Shown here piece after piece: positions 17,885 through 26,400 of a stretch of 64,000 nucleotides of DNA. Below the pieces are notes generated by a model. It did no database searches, was not told the DNA's origin, and saw only the letters and a list, made by a program, of their open reading frames with translations. A program made the translations under genes and the position numbers. Origin of the DNA: Chryseobacterium defluvii (lineage in GTDB: Bacteria > Bacteroidota > Bacteroidia > Flavobacteriales > Weeksellaceae); contig NZ_JACHLE010000002.1 of the NCBI RefSeq assembly GCF_014204415.1, positions 310,001-374,000 on the forward strand, written 5' to 3'. The first letter of the stretch is position 1, and every line of letters begins with the position of its first letter.

Positions 17885-20668
17885 GTGAAAAACTATTATC
17901 ATTCGTCAGAAACGAAAAAGGATTCTTTTTATAGATCCTTGTATTTCATCATTACCCTTCTATTTTGTAGCCCAAATACTTCAGCACAATTAACAATTCC
18001 AACAGGAAATACTTATACAACAACTGATAACAGGCCTTTTGGGTCCTACTATAAATATGACCGTACACTTTCTGTTTATAAAAATAGTGAGCTGAATATT
18101 ACGGCCGGTTCAACGATTACAGGTCTGCGCTATTTTGTACAGACAACGAATACACCAGTAGATATTCCTGTATCTATCTATATGGAGAATAGAACTAACA
18201 CCGGCTACATTGCTAATAATTACAATGCAGAAACAGGAGGAATGACTTTAGTTTATAGCGGAACAATTGCAGCATCCAGCTTTAATGCAGGTAAATGGAT
18301 TAGTATTCCTTTGACAACTCCTTTTACCTATAATGGACAAAATCTTAACATATTAGTGGCAACCAGCATAGGAAGCGGCACAGGTCAGACCACAACAGAT
18401 AAAACTTTTAGATGGCATACTGCTGCGGCTCAAACACAGGTTTGGTATAGTACCTCTCAACCAACTTTTCCAAGTTCCGGAACAGTCATGAATTCAAAAC
18501 CAAATATTCAGATTTTATATAATACGCCAGGAGCAGAAGGCGCAGTATCATTTGATTATTCTTCTACTGCTATGCTTGAAAATAGAAATCACATAATAAC
18601 TGTAAATCGTAATGGCGGTTCTACGGGAGCTGTTTCTGTAGACTATGCAACCAGTGACGGTACTGCAATCGCAGGGAGTGACTACAATGCGGCCTCCGGT
18701 ACTTTGCATTGGGCAGATGGTGATATATCGCCAAAAACTTTCACGGTTACAACTTTACCGGATACCATCGTAGATGATAACGAAACATTCTCTATAACAT
18801 TATCGAATCCTGTTGGAGCAACCATTTATGGCACCAGTACCAGTACAGTAACTATAACTAATGTTTTACCTCCAATGTCGGGAACTTACACCGTTGGTGT
18901 GGGTGGTAATTACCCCTCATTAACGAATGACGGAGGTATATTTCAGGCTATAAATCAAAGTGTTGACGGCGTTTCAGGCCCTCTTACAATTAATATCATA
19001 TCCGATTTAACCGGAGAAACAGGCAAAAATACTTTAAATGAAATTACAGGTAATCATGCTGTGTTGATTCAGCCATTTGGAGCACCAAGAACAATAACCG
19101 GAAATAGTACATCTTATGGTTCTCTAATTAAATTTTCGGGTGTTGATAACGTTATCATTAATGGTTCGACAACAGGAGCAACGACAGGCAACTGTTTGAT
19201 TGGAGGCGATCCTGCGCTTCGGGGATTATCAATACAAGGCCAAACCACTGATGATTATGCAGTAGTAAGCTTTCAATCAGGCACCAATGGTGCAAAAAAC
19301 AATACCGTAAAAAATGTAAATATTACCGGATATTATTCTAATTTCGGAATCGCTTTTAGTGGCAGCAACTCTGCCTGGTCCAGCGGGATTGATAATGATG
19401 GAAACAGGGTTGAAAATTGCTCTGTTAAGAATGTAAAAATTGGTATCGCTTCAAGAGGAGAAAGTCTGGCAAACCAAAATACAGGAACCATTATTACACA
19501 AAATGACTTATCATCGACAACAGGAACGGATAAAATAAAACAAAATGGCGTATATCTTTACAATGAGATGAATCCTATTGTAAGTTACAATAAAGTTTAT
19601 GTTGAAAATAATACTCTTGAAGACGTAGTAGGGTTGGCTATAGGAGCCAGAGGTGCTACTACTACCCTGATTAATAGTGGTGGTATAACGGGAGCAATGG
19701 TTAATAATAACATTGTAACTGGCGTTATTAATACAACTGATGTTGGGAATTCAGCAGTAGGAATTGCCATTTCAGGAGCATATACAGGGCTTCCAAATAC
19801 AGTGCAGAACAATATGGTCAGCAATATTAGAAGTCAGGCAAAAAATCCTGCCATAGTTGCAGGTATATTTGTAGCTGGTGCTGTTGCCTCCGTTACAAAA
19901 GTATATAACAATACTATTTCCTTATCGGGCGACCGTGGTTCTCAGTCAAATCAATATCCTAGTTATTGTATTGCATTATCAGGTCTTGATCCTTCATTAG
20001 AAATGAAAAATAATATTATGTCAACAACCCAAATAGTTACAGGCGGAGGATTAGTTAAAACCTATGCTTTTGGAACTGCAAGTACAACTTTCGACAATTT
20101 AATTTCAGATTATAATGTTTTTTACAGTGGAGGTGTCCAAGCTGGTGGTTTCAGATCAGGAAGTCTTAGCACAAATGCAGGAACAAGTTATGCAACGTTA
20201 ACGGCATGGCGCAATGCTACATCACGTGATACGAACTCTGTGGGAGTCGCACCGGTATTTGCATCAACTACAGATTTACATTTGGATGTAAACAATAACC
20301 CATTAATAGCAACCGCCGGAACACCAATTCCGACAATAACAACAGACATTGATTGTCAATTAAGAAATGTAGGAAATCCAACTATTGGTGCTGATGAAAT
20401 TAATGCAGGCAGTTTAGCAACTAATAATTTTGACCCATCAGCAAGTTTCCGGTTTTATCCTAATCCGGTAAAATCAATATTAAATATAGAAAATAACACC
20501 CCAATCGGTAAGGTAGAAGTATTTGCTTCAACAGGACAAAATGTTTTAAGCAAAACAATAAATACTAACTCTGCTCAAATTGATTTATTAAATTTATCTT
20601 CAGGAATTTATTTAGTGCGGATTTCATCTGAAAATAATATAAAAACTTTTAAAATAGTTAAAGAATAG
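17885..20668 (+). CDS. T9SS-exported Calx-beta / parallel beta-helix surface protein
   Basis: 927 residues starting at GTG. Order of parts: a signal peptide with an N-terminal extension (residues 1-34, ending NTSA), a beta-sandwich N-terminal region, a Calx-beta domain at about 218-325 (V-S-V-D-Y-A-T-S-D-G-T-A-I-A-G-S-D-Y), a long Asn/Gly/Thr-rich beta-helix with right-handed parallel repeats (about 340-800), and a type A T9SS sorting domain at about 852-927 (F-Y-P-N-P-V, S-S-G-I-Y-L-V-R-I, terminal K-T-F-K-I-V-K-E). It should be exported through the Sec system and T9SS to the surface or medium, as an adhesin or polysaccharide-binding protein. It sits between two copies of the umuC-upstream sequence, which suggests a later insertion. 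Confidence 0.87.
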   Translation: MKNYYHSSETKKDSFYRSLYFIITLLFCSPNTSAQLTIPTGNTYTTTDNRPFGSYYKYDRTLSVYKNSELNITAGSTITGLRYFVQTTNTPVDIPVSIYMENRTNTGYIANNYNAETGGMTLVYSGTIAASSFNAGKWISIPLTTPFTYNGQNLNILVATSIGSGTGQTTTDKTFRWHTAAAQTQVWYSTSQPTFPSSGTVMNSKPNIQILYNTPGAEGAVSFDYSSTAMLENRNHIITVNRNGGSTGAVSVDYATSDGTAIAGSDYNAASGTLHWADGDISPKTFTVTTLPDTIVDDNETFSITLSNPVGATIYGTSTSTVTITNVLPPMSGTYTVGVGGNYPSLTNDGGIFQAINQSVDGVSGPLTINIISDLTGETGKNTLNEITGNHAVLIQPFGAPRTITGNSTSYGSLIKFSGVDNVIINGSTTGATTGNCLIGGDPALRGLSIQGQTTDDYAVVSFQSGTNGAKNNTVKNVNITGYYSNFGIAFSGSNSAWSSGIDNDGNRVENCSVKNVKIGIASRGESLANQNTGTIITQNDLSSTTGTDKIKQNGVYLYNEMNPIVSYNKVYVENNTLEDVVGLAIGARGATTTLINSGGITGAMVNNNIVTGVINTTDVGNSAVGIAISGAYTGLPNTVQNNMVSNIRSQAKNPAIVAGIFVAGAVASVTKVYNNTISLSGDRGSQSNQYPSYCIALSGLDPSLEMKNNIMSTTQIVTGGGLVKTYAFGTASTTFDNLISDYNVFYSGGVQAGGFRSGSLSTNAGTSYATLTAWRNATSRDTNSVGVAPVFASTTDLHLDVNNNPLIATAGTPIPTITTDIDCQLRNVGNPTIGADEINAGSLATNNFDPSASFRFYPNPVKSILNIENNTPIGKVEVFASTGQNVLSKTINTNSAQIDLLNLSSGIYLVRISSENNIKTFKIVKE

Positions 20669-20686
20669 TTCTATTTTAAAATCAAA

Positions 20687-20726
20687 GAAAAACCCTGAAA
20701 TATTTTATTTCAGGGTTTTTCTTTTT
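20687..20726 (+). terminator. Intrinsic terminator of the T9SS protein gene
   Basis: Perfect 16-bp stem (20687-20702 and 20706-20721, with core AACCCTGAAAT) and a TTT loop, followed by TTTTT. Confidence 0.88.
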
Positions 20727-20867
20727 ATATAAATTATTACATCATTTTTACGCCAACAAGAAGGCATCCTATATAAGTCCCTATTAGTTTCACAGGCACA
20801 TTTCCAATATCAATAAAATTTTTTTCATCTCCATTTCTCTTTTAACATTTTCAACTTGAGTTGAGAT

Positions 20868-21011
20868 GGCGTACATGATGGCATTTGAATTTTCAATAAC
20901 AAAATTATGACTTTAAAAACAGAATATTGGGTTTAATCCAAAATCAAGTATTAAGATTAACACATTGATTTACATGTTATTAAATTATTAAAAATACGTC
21001 AAGTTTTGTCG
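20868..21011. repeat. Second copy of the umuC-upstream region
   Basis: Aligns with 17388-17530. Shared blocks in order: GGC-G/A-TACATGAT, AACAAAATTATGACTTT, ATTGATTTACA and a final AAG-TTTTGTC/CTTTGTC. On the minus strand the first block reads ATG-TAC-GCC (Met-Tyr-Ala), the same first three residues as UmuC, after which the frame is unrelated. The stretch looks like a second umuC promoter whose gene was lost, now lying 5' of the M15 peptidase promoter. Confidence 0.6.
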
Positions 21012-21030
21012 CATCACGCATCTACCTTTG
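20997..21030 (+). promoter_or_regulatory. Island operator-promoter A (before M15 peptidase)
   Basis: Palindrome CGTCA-AGTTT-TGTCG (20997-21011), 11 bp, then TACCTTTG (21023-21030). One of five copies of the same 34-bp architecture. The start codon is 32 bp downstream. Confidence 0.85.
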
Positions 21031-21061
21031 TTTTTCTAAAAACAGCAAAAAATTTGAAATT

Positions 21062-21562
21062 ATGGATAAAGTAACGTTACAAAGAATAGAAAAACTGCAT
21101 CCTTTCGTAAGAGACGAAGTAAAGCAGATCATCAAAGAATGTGATGAGGCCCTGACCGGGAGGGCCAAAGTAAGAATTACCCAAGGTCTGAGATCATTCG
21201 AAGAACAGGAAAAGCTCTATGCGATCGGCAGGATTACAAAAGGAAAAAAGGTAACCAATGCCAAAGCGGGGCAAAGTATCCACAATTATGGCCTCGCCGT
21301 AGACATCTGCATGATCATTGACAGAAAAACCGTAAGTTGGGACACCGCTAAAGACTGGGATAATGACAGGATAGCCGACTGGTATGAGTGTGTAAAAATA
21401 TTTGCCGGACATGGCTGGGACTGGGGTGGAAACTGGAAAACCTTTAAAGATCTTCCCCACTTTGAAAAAAAGAGTATTCCGACGAAAAAAGGTACCATAA
21501 AAACAAGCTGGAAAACGCTTTCTAAGATGCCCAGAGATCAAGCAGGATATGTTATTCTTTAA
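21062..21562 (+). CDS. M15 family peptidoglycan peptidase (endolysin-like)
   Basis: 166 residues, no signal peptide. The zinc-site motifs of the M15/VanY-like group are visible: S-I-H-N-Y-G-L-A-V-D (His and Asp ligands) and L-P-H-F-E (His ligand), preceded by the substrate-loop T-Q-G-L-R-S-F-E-E-Q. Such enzymes cleave L-Ala-D-Glu or D-Ala-containing bonds in peptidoglycan and are common as phage or tailocin endolysins. The absence of a signal peptide and the presence of island promoter A suggest it is made with the toxins, and I infer a lysis or wall-passage role. A terminator follows immediately. Confidence 0.86.
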   Translation: MDKVTLQRIEKLHPFVRDEVKQIIKECDEALTGRAKVRITQGLRSFEEQEKLYAIGRITKGKKVTNAKAGQSIHNYGLAVDICMIIDRKTVSWDTAKDWDNDRIADWYECVKIFAGHGWDWGGNWKTFKDLPHFEKKSIPTKKGTIKTSWKTLSKMPRDQAGYVIL

Positions 21563-21567
21563 ATAGT

Positions 21568-21593
21568 AAACTCCCGAAAGCTTTCGGGAGTTT
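21568..21593 (+). terminator. Intrinsic terminator of the M15 peptidase gene
   Basis: Perfect palindrome with arms AAACTCCCGAAAG/CTTTCGGGAGTTT, followed by ATTTTTTA. Confidence 0.85.
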
Positions 21594-21625
21594 ATTTTTT
21601 ATCCGCCTCAAGATTAATTTTTATA

Positions 21626-21659
21626 CGTCAGGTTTTGACGCAGTCAGCCGTTAGCTTTG
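21626..21659 (+). promoter_or_regulatory. Island operator-promoter B (before EndoU-tip toxin)
   Basis: Perfectly palindromic half-sites CGTCA-GGTTT-TGACG (21626-21640), 11 bp, then TAGCTTTG (21652-21659). Toxin start 50 bp downstream. Confidence 0.85.
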
Positions 21660-21709
21660 CTTTTGAAACGTTTCAGTAAAGAATTATTAATACCAACCAA
21701 CAATGCAAA

Positions 21710-24259
21710 ATGAAAAAATACTTCAACCTATCGGGTGATGAATTGATACGGTCTAACCCAATACCCGTTAATCCTCTCGACAGAAATTCATTAAAGCAAT
21801 ATAATAGTTCCGCAAGTTTTAAAGAAATAGCATTTGAAAACAGATTTGGAGAATCCAGTAAATGCAATCCTGAAAATCTGGGAAAATTCTATCATGGGCA
21901 ACTACTGATAGATGATCTGATCGAAGATATATACAAGAACAGAAATAATCCAAAATTCTTCTTCAATTTTGGTAATTATGCTGTAAATCATGGTTTTAAT
22001 CTAAACAGCCAAAATCCATCCATGATCAGTACGGTTCTGAAAAACGCCTATAATGACTTCTCAAAAAGCGTAAAATATCAGTATATTACTCATGAAGGGG
22101 CAAAGAAAAATGCCGATCTGGAAGTGTATCTTAATCTGATGCCCTGTCATGTGGATTTAAATCAGCCCGGATTTGTATTTACCCTTAATCCGTCATCTGA
22201 GGCAATTGAATATAGAGCCTACTATGTCTATGCAGACTATCTGGATCTGAGAAATTTTGGAAAAGATAACCGGGACTATGATCTGAATAGCAAGTATAAT
22301 GCAATAACCCTGTTTACAAAAAACGGAGAAGACTTTTTAGCCATTACCAATGATGATGATAAGTGGTATGTGAAAAAAAGGATCACGGAAATTTTTGTAT
22401 CAGAATTGAAACAGGCATCAACTCCCCGGGAATTAAAATTCTTATATGAGAATATGCCATTCTTTGTACAAAATGTTCTTTTAGAGCATCTTGACCAAAA
22501 ATTGTTATGGGAACATTTTCTTGCCCTGTCTTTTTATAAAGAAGGAAATTTATTCAGTTCTGATGAAAAAGCAAGTGGCGCGGTAATCGTTTTGCTTAAA
22601 GCATTTAATAACATACAACTGATCTATGAAAAATTTAAGGAAAATCAGACTTTAGTTAAAGACATATACAACAATTTAGAAGGAGAATCTACAATAAACG
22701 GACAGATATTTTCTAATAAGATCGCTTTTGCCACTTTTATTACTGCACTATGCGTGCATCATAAGATGAACGGATTGAGAAAAATTGAAAAAACATTTTC
22801 TTATGGGGATTATAACGGCATAAGCTCTCGAAACACCCCCCGGAAGGAAAAAGAAAATGAGTTTTTCTTACAAAAAATGAAAGATATCCCTCCTCTCGGA
22901 ATGGATTTTCTTCCTTTCAGGGCTTTTGATGATACCATCCCGGACATGGATGACGGGGCATTTTATCACCCATTAGATATGGTTCTGCTTATTGATGCCA
23001 ACTCAGAAGAAAAATACCCTGATATCGCAGCCGCCATTTTAGTAAAAGCTATTGCGGATGAAAAAGAAAAATTAGAACGTGAAAAACTTATCAGCCTTGG
23101 TCTCAGCCTTTTGGGGCTAGTAATAGGAGCTGCCGGATTGTCTTCGGGAAACCCTTTGATTCTGGCCGGAGCTATAGCAGATATTGCCCTGAATACAGCC
23201 AACGCTACCACAATAGTTTTTGATAAGGATATCCTTCAATTAAAAGGTGGCAGAGAATTCCTGGATGAATGGGGAAGATTTTATCTGACCGCCAATATTA
23301 TCCTCACAGTTCCTGTCGCCGGAGAATTGCTGGTAAAAGGAATAAGACTGATCAATCTCGCAAGAAAAGCCGGAAAACCCGGCGTCGTTAATTATGTGAA
23401 ATCCTGTATGGTGAAGATCATTCTGGACAAAAACATTCTTACTTTCAGAGGAAATACCTTATCTGAAAGCCAGGCTGTTGTAAGGATAATAGATGGTGAA
23501 GAGGTCATAAAAGCCACATCTTTCTATTTTAATAAAATCAATATAGAAAGACTATACGAAAGAGGTGTAGTAATTGTAGAAACTACAGCAGCCGGAAAGA
23601 CTGAGTTTGCATTGATATACAAAGGCGAGCCCATTCTGCAGGGCGCAGCTTCGGAAATAGCCTATAGAAGGGGAATGAAAGGATTGGCCCTTAACCTTTA
23701 CAAGCCTTTTAAGCTTATAGCAAAGCTTGAAGAGTTGTACAGGGCCAGAATTTTTAGTAAATATGCGGATAAGTTTGATAATGGTCTTTTTCATCATATG
23801 GACGGAGAATTTAATACTTCTTTGCTTGAAGAAATAATGCCATCGGGCTATATCTATCGAGATGAATTTCTAGTATCTCAAGGAGGGCACAGAGGTTCAG
23901 CAATTCCTGGAGGTAATATAAGATTGGAACGAATAATAGAGCCGGACGGGATATTTTCAATTTTTCGATTACCAGATGATATTCCTTTTAAAGCGAAAAT
24001 AAGTGTTAGATATAGAGATGGTTATCTATTAAAAAAAGCAGAATCTTCAATGTTTCCAAAAAATTGGGATATAAAAAGAATACGGGAAGAAATTGCATAT
24101 GTATATGATAATACAGTAGCAAAAAATGTAGGTCAACTTCCATCAAAACCAAATGATCTGTTTAATAAATATGAGCATTTCTCCAATGATGGAAGTTTTA
24201 AAATCTTAATAGAAGTAGATGATACTGGACAAATTATGAATTCATATCCTAACCTTTAA
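21710..24259 (+). CDS. Polymorphic toxin with EndoU-like nuclease tip
   Basis: 849 residues, no signal peptide. The N-terminal 450 residues are a large uncharacterised region. A hydrophobic stretch near 460-500 (LGLSLLGLVIGAAGLSSG) may insert in a membrane, followed by a linker region. The last 130 residues form a separate tip with a G-G-H-R-G motif (about 724), M-F-P-K-N-W-D-I-K-R-I (about 781), and a terminal S-Y-P. This order (GGH, then FPxxW, then T/S-x-Y-P) matches bacterial EndoU-type RNase toxins as I remember them. The tip's base composition is visibly more AT-rich than the body, as expected for an exchanged module. Two immunity-type genes follow at once. Expression is from island promoter B. 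Delivery route unknown. Confidence 0.62.
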   Translation: MKKYFNLSGDELIRSNPIPVNPLDRNSLKQYNSSASFKEIAFENRFGESSKCNPENLGKFYHGQLLIDDLIEDIYKNRNNPKFFFNFGNYAVNHGFNLNSQNPSMISTVLKNAYNDFSKSVKYQYITHEGAKKNADLEVYLNLMPCHVDLNQPGFVFTLNPSSEAIEYRAYYVYADYLDLRNFGKDNRDYDLNSKYNAITLFTKNGEDFLAITNDDDKWYVKKRITEIFVSELKQASTPRELKFLYENMPFFVQNVLLEHLDQKLLWEHFLALSFYKEGNLFSSDEKASGAVIVLLKAFNNIQLIYEKFKENQTLVKDIYNNLEGESTINGQIFSNKIAFATFITALCVHHKMNGLRKIEKTFSYGDYNGISSRNTPRKEKENEFFLQKMKDIPPLGMDFLPFRAFDDTIPDMDDGAFYHPLDMVLLIDANSEEKYPDIAAAILVKAIADEKEKLEREKLISLGLSLLGLVIGAAGLSSGNPLILAGAIADIALNTANATTIVFDKDILQLKGGREFLDEWGRFYLTANIILTVPVAGELLVKGIRLINLARKAGKPGVVNYVKSCMVKIILDKNILTFRGNTLSESQAVVRIIDGEEVIKATSFYFNKINIERLYERGVVIVETTAAGKTEFALIYKGEPILQGAASEIAYRRGMKGLALNLYKPFKLIAKLEELYRARIFSKYADKFDNGLFHHMDGEFNTSLLEEIMPSGYIYRDEFLVSQGGHRGSAIPGGNIRLERIIEPDGIFSIFRLPDDIPFKAKISVRYRDGYLLKKAESSMFPKNWDIKRIREEIAYVYDNTVAKNVGQLPSKPNDLFNKYEHFSNDGSFKILIEVDDTGQIMNSYPNL

Positions 24260-24261
24260 CA

Positions 24262-24627
24262 ATGCATATTATGAGATATACTTTTAAAATTCACCGATCA
24301 ATAACAAATACTCTTTGGTATTATACAGATTTTCAAGAAAGCAAATTTCATGTTCTTAATAACTTTACCAATTCGGGTTGGACATCAGCTAAAATACAAA
24401 ATATGATAGATGGTGTAAAAAACAGTAAATTAAAAGATTCTGATGAGTCTTTTGACTGGCAAAATGAAGATGTTTTTTTCCGCAGTAACAAATATGGTGT
24501 TTTCTTTATAGATTTAATGGCACAACGAGCCGGACAAAAATCTGAAAAACAAGATTTGACCCTAAATCACGATGAGTTTATTAAATTTTTACAAGACTTC
24601 AAACAGTTTGTAGAAGAAAACAGTTAA
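24262..24627 (+). CDS. Probable immunity protein 1 for the EndoU-tip toxin
   Basis: 121 residues, starting 2 bp after the toxin stop, acidic and aromatic-rich. I do not recognise a named Imm family. It shares the pattern W-T-S-x-x-x-Q-N-x-I with a later F-x-D-L-M and a C-terminal F-I-K-F-L with the next gene, so the two are paralogues. Nearly the last 190 nt are almost identical to 25600-25789, a recent duplication. Small size, coupling to the toxin and duplication beside an orphan tip all support an immunity role; this is inference from context. Confidence 0.6.
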   Translation: MHIMRYTFKIHRSITNTLWYYTDFQESKFHVLNNFTNSGWTSAKIQNMIDGVKNSKLKDSDESFDWQNEDVFFRSNKYGVFFIDLMAQRAGQKSEKQDLTLNHDEFIKFLQDFKQFVEENS

Positions 24628-24652
24628 TTTCAAGTAAGGAGATATAAACAAT

Positions 24653-25024
24653 ATGAGTTATAAATTTAAAAAATACAATATTTCACCAGAAAGCGAAAAT
24701 GAAAATGACAGAGATTACGATTATGGCGTTGATTATTATTCTCTTCAAGATAAAGAAATTGCATTATTTCAAATTAATTCGCATGAATGGACGTCAGACG
24801 AAGTTCAGAATTTAATTGATGAGATCAATGCTTTAGAAGATGATGGTCATATACAATATCAGGTTGAAGGTGGACATCTTGGAATTATAATCGATAAAAA
24901 AGGAGCCGCTTTTTTTGACTTAATGAACAGAGAACAGGAAACTGAAGATTTTGAATGGCCTACAGAAAAGTTTATAAAATTCTTAAAAGAGTTTAAAGAT
25001 TTTCTAATTAAAAATGGAAGATAA
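24653..25024 (+). CDS. Probable immunity protein 2 (paralogue)
   Basis: 123 residues, 25 bp after the previous gene. It has the same fold pattern (E-W-T-S-D-E-V-Q-N-L-I, A-F-F-D-L-M-N, K-F-I-K-F-L-K-E-F) with a distinct N terminus. Its partner copy is at 25815-26171, close to identical over the last two thirds. Strongly acidic, as is common for inhibitors of basic nucleases. The unit is closed by a terminator hairpin. Confidence 0.6.
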   Translation: MSYKFKKYNISPESENENDRDYDYGVDYYSLQDKEIALFQINSHEWTSDEVQNLIDEINALEDDGHIQYQVEGGHLGIIIDKKGAAFFDLMNREQETEDFEWPTEKFIKFLKEFKDFLIKNGR

Positions 25025-25031
25025 TTTTTTT

Positions 25032-25060
25032 AAGAGCCGGTTCTTTACCGGCTCTTTTTT
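25032..25060 (+). terminator. Intrinsic terminator after toxin/immunity unit 1
   Basis: Stem AAGAGCCGGT/ACCGGCTCTT with a 5-nt loop and a T-run. Confidence 0.85.
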
Positions 25061-25154
25061 ATAATATTTTTATATTTATGTTAGATAATGATATATGTAT
25101 CCAAAAAATATAACAAAACAATAAGAGCTATATCAGGTATAAAATTTTTCATGA

Positions 25155-25436
25155 ATTAAAACTAATGATGGTTCTTTCAAGACTAATGTAGAAATTAGGT
25201 ATAATAATCAAACTAGTCCCAAGCAAAATACTTCAACTTTTTCCAAAAATTGGGATATAAAAAGAATACAAGAGGAGATAGCTTACGTATATGAAAGTAC
25301 TGTAGCGAAAGGATTATCACCTACAATTATTAAAAATAATGGAATTCAACAGTTTGAAGGGTTATCCACAAATGGAATAAAGGTCAGAATAGAAATCTTA
25401 AATAATGAAATTATTAATTCACACCCAATTTTATAA
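25155..25436 (+). pseudogene. Orphan EndoU-like toxin tip (no start codon)
   Basis: An open frame of about 93 codons begins after a TGA and ends with TAA 2 bp before the next immunity gene. It encodes T-F-S-K-N-W-D-I-K-R-I-Q-E-E-I-A-Y-V-Y-E-S-T-V-A-K-G, a close match to the toxin tip at about nt 24050-24120, followed by a divergent segment and the terminal N-S-H-P-I-L (compare N-S-Y-P-N-L). It lacks the GGH portion and has no suitable start. It looks like a displaced, unexpressed C-terminal module carried with its own immunity pair. Confidence 0.75.
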
Positions 25437-25438
25437 AA

Positions 25439-25789
25439 ATGAAAACAAATTTCAAGATTATTGTAGCCGAAATAACAGAAACTAAATATTTTTCGATAGA
25501 AAGTGATATTGATGTTATGACTAATTTTACATCACATGATTGGACACCCGCAAAAATCCAAAATCTAATAGAGGGTGTAGAAAAAAGCAAAAACAAAGAG
25601 CCTGATGAGTCTTTTGACTGGCAAAATGAAGATGTTTTTTTCCGCAGTAACAAATATGGTGTTTTCTTTATAGATTTAATGGCACAACGAGCCGGACAAA
25701 AATCTGAAAAACAAGATTTGACCCTAAATCACAACGAGTTTATTCAATTTTTACAAGACTTCAAACAGCTTGTGGAAGAAAACAGTTAG
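25439..25789 (+). CDS. Probable immunity protein 1', second copy
   Basis: 116 residues. The C-terminal two thirds is nearly identical to the product of 24262-24627 (E-S-F-D-W-Q-N-E-D-V-F-F onward), while the N terminus differs. It starts 2 bp after the orphan tip, exactly repeating the toxin-immunity junction of the main copy. It would protect against the variant tip encoded just upstream. Family name unknown. Confidence 0.6.
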   Translation: MKTNFKIIVAEITETKYFSIESDIDVMTNFTSHDWTPAKIQNLIEGVEKSKNKEPDESFDWQNEDVFFRSNKYGVFFIDLMAQRAGQKSEKQDLTLNHNEFIQFLQDFKQLVEENS

Positions 25790-25814
25790 TCTCAAGTAAG
25801 GGTACATAAATAAT

Positions 25815-26171
25815 ATGAGTTATAAATTTAGGAAAAACAGTTATAGTGCACCTAATATTGAACCCCTTTGGCAGTATGGTGTTGAAGTTACTGATAAATC
25901 AATAATGGCTCTTGAACAAATCGAATCTTGGGCCTGGACATCAGGCGAAGTTCAGAATTTAATTGATGTGATCAATGCTTTAGAAGATGATGATCATATA
26001 CAATATCAGGTTGAGGGTGGGCATCTCGGAATTATGATCGATAAAAAAGGAGCAGCTTTTTTTGATTTGATGAACAGAAAACAGGAAACTGAAGATTTTG
26101 AATGGCCTACAGAAAAGTTTATAAAATTCTTAAAAGAGTTTAAGGAATTTCTGGCAAAAAACGGAAGATAA
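25815..26171 (+). CDS. Probable immunity protein 2', second copy
   Basis: 118 residues; paralogue of 24653-25024 with the same 25-bp spacing after its partner. Differences cluster in the first 40 residues, the pattern expected if specificity lies there. Ends at a terminator before the next island promoter. Confidence 0.6.
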   Translation: MSYKFRKNSYSAPNIEPLWQYGVEVTDKSIMALEQIESWAWTSGEVQNLIDVINALEDDDHIQYQVEGGHLGIMIDKKGAAFFDLMNRKQETEDFEWPTEKFIKFLKEFKEFLAKNGR

Positions 26172-26175
26172 TTTT

Positions 26176-26205
26176 AAGAGCTGGCCAAATCGGTCAGCTC
26201 TTTTT
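26176..26205 (+). terminator. Intrinsic terminator after toxin/immunity unit 2
   Basis: Stem AAGAGCTGGCC/GGTCAGCTCTT (one G-T pair) followed by TTTTTAG. Confidence 0.8.
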
Positions 26206-26239
26206 AGAGGAACATTTTATTCTCAAAAAATATATAATA

Positions 26240-26273
26240 CGACAAGTTCTGTCGCTTCCCCCACCTACCTTTG
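26240..26273 (+). promoter_or_regulatory. Island operator-promoter C (before patatin)
   Basis: Palindrome CGACA-AGTTC-TGTCG (26240-26254), 11 bp, then TACCTTTG (26266-26273). The leader to the patatin start is about 120 nt, longer than at the other sites. Confidence 0.85.
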
Positions 26274-26400
26274 CTTTACAGGAAAACACCGGAAAACAGT
26301 GAGATTTAAATACAAAAAAATCATCAATTTTCTTAAAGAAAATTTTTGGTTTATTCATCTCTAATGTCCGGTTTTTTCTGCAAACCAATTAAAAAGCATC

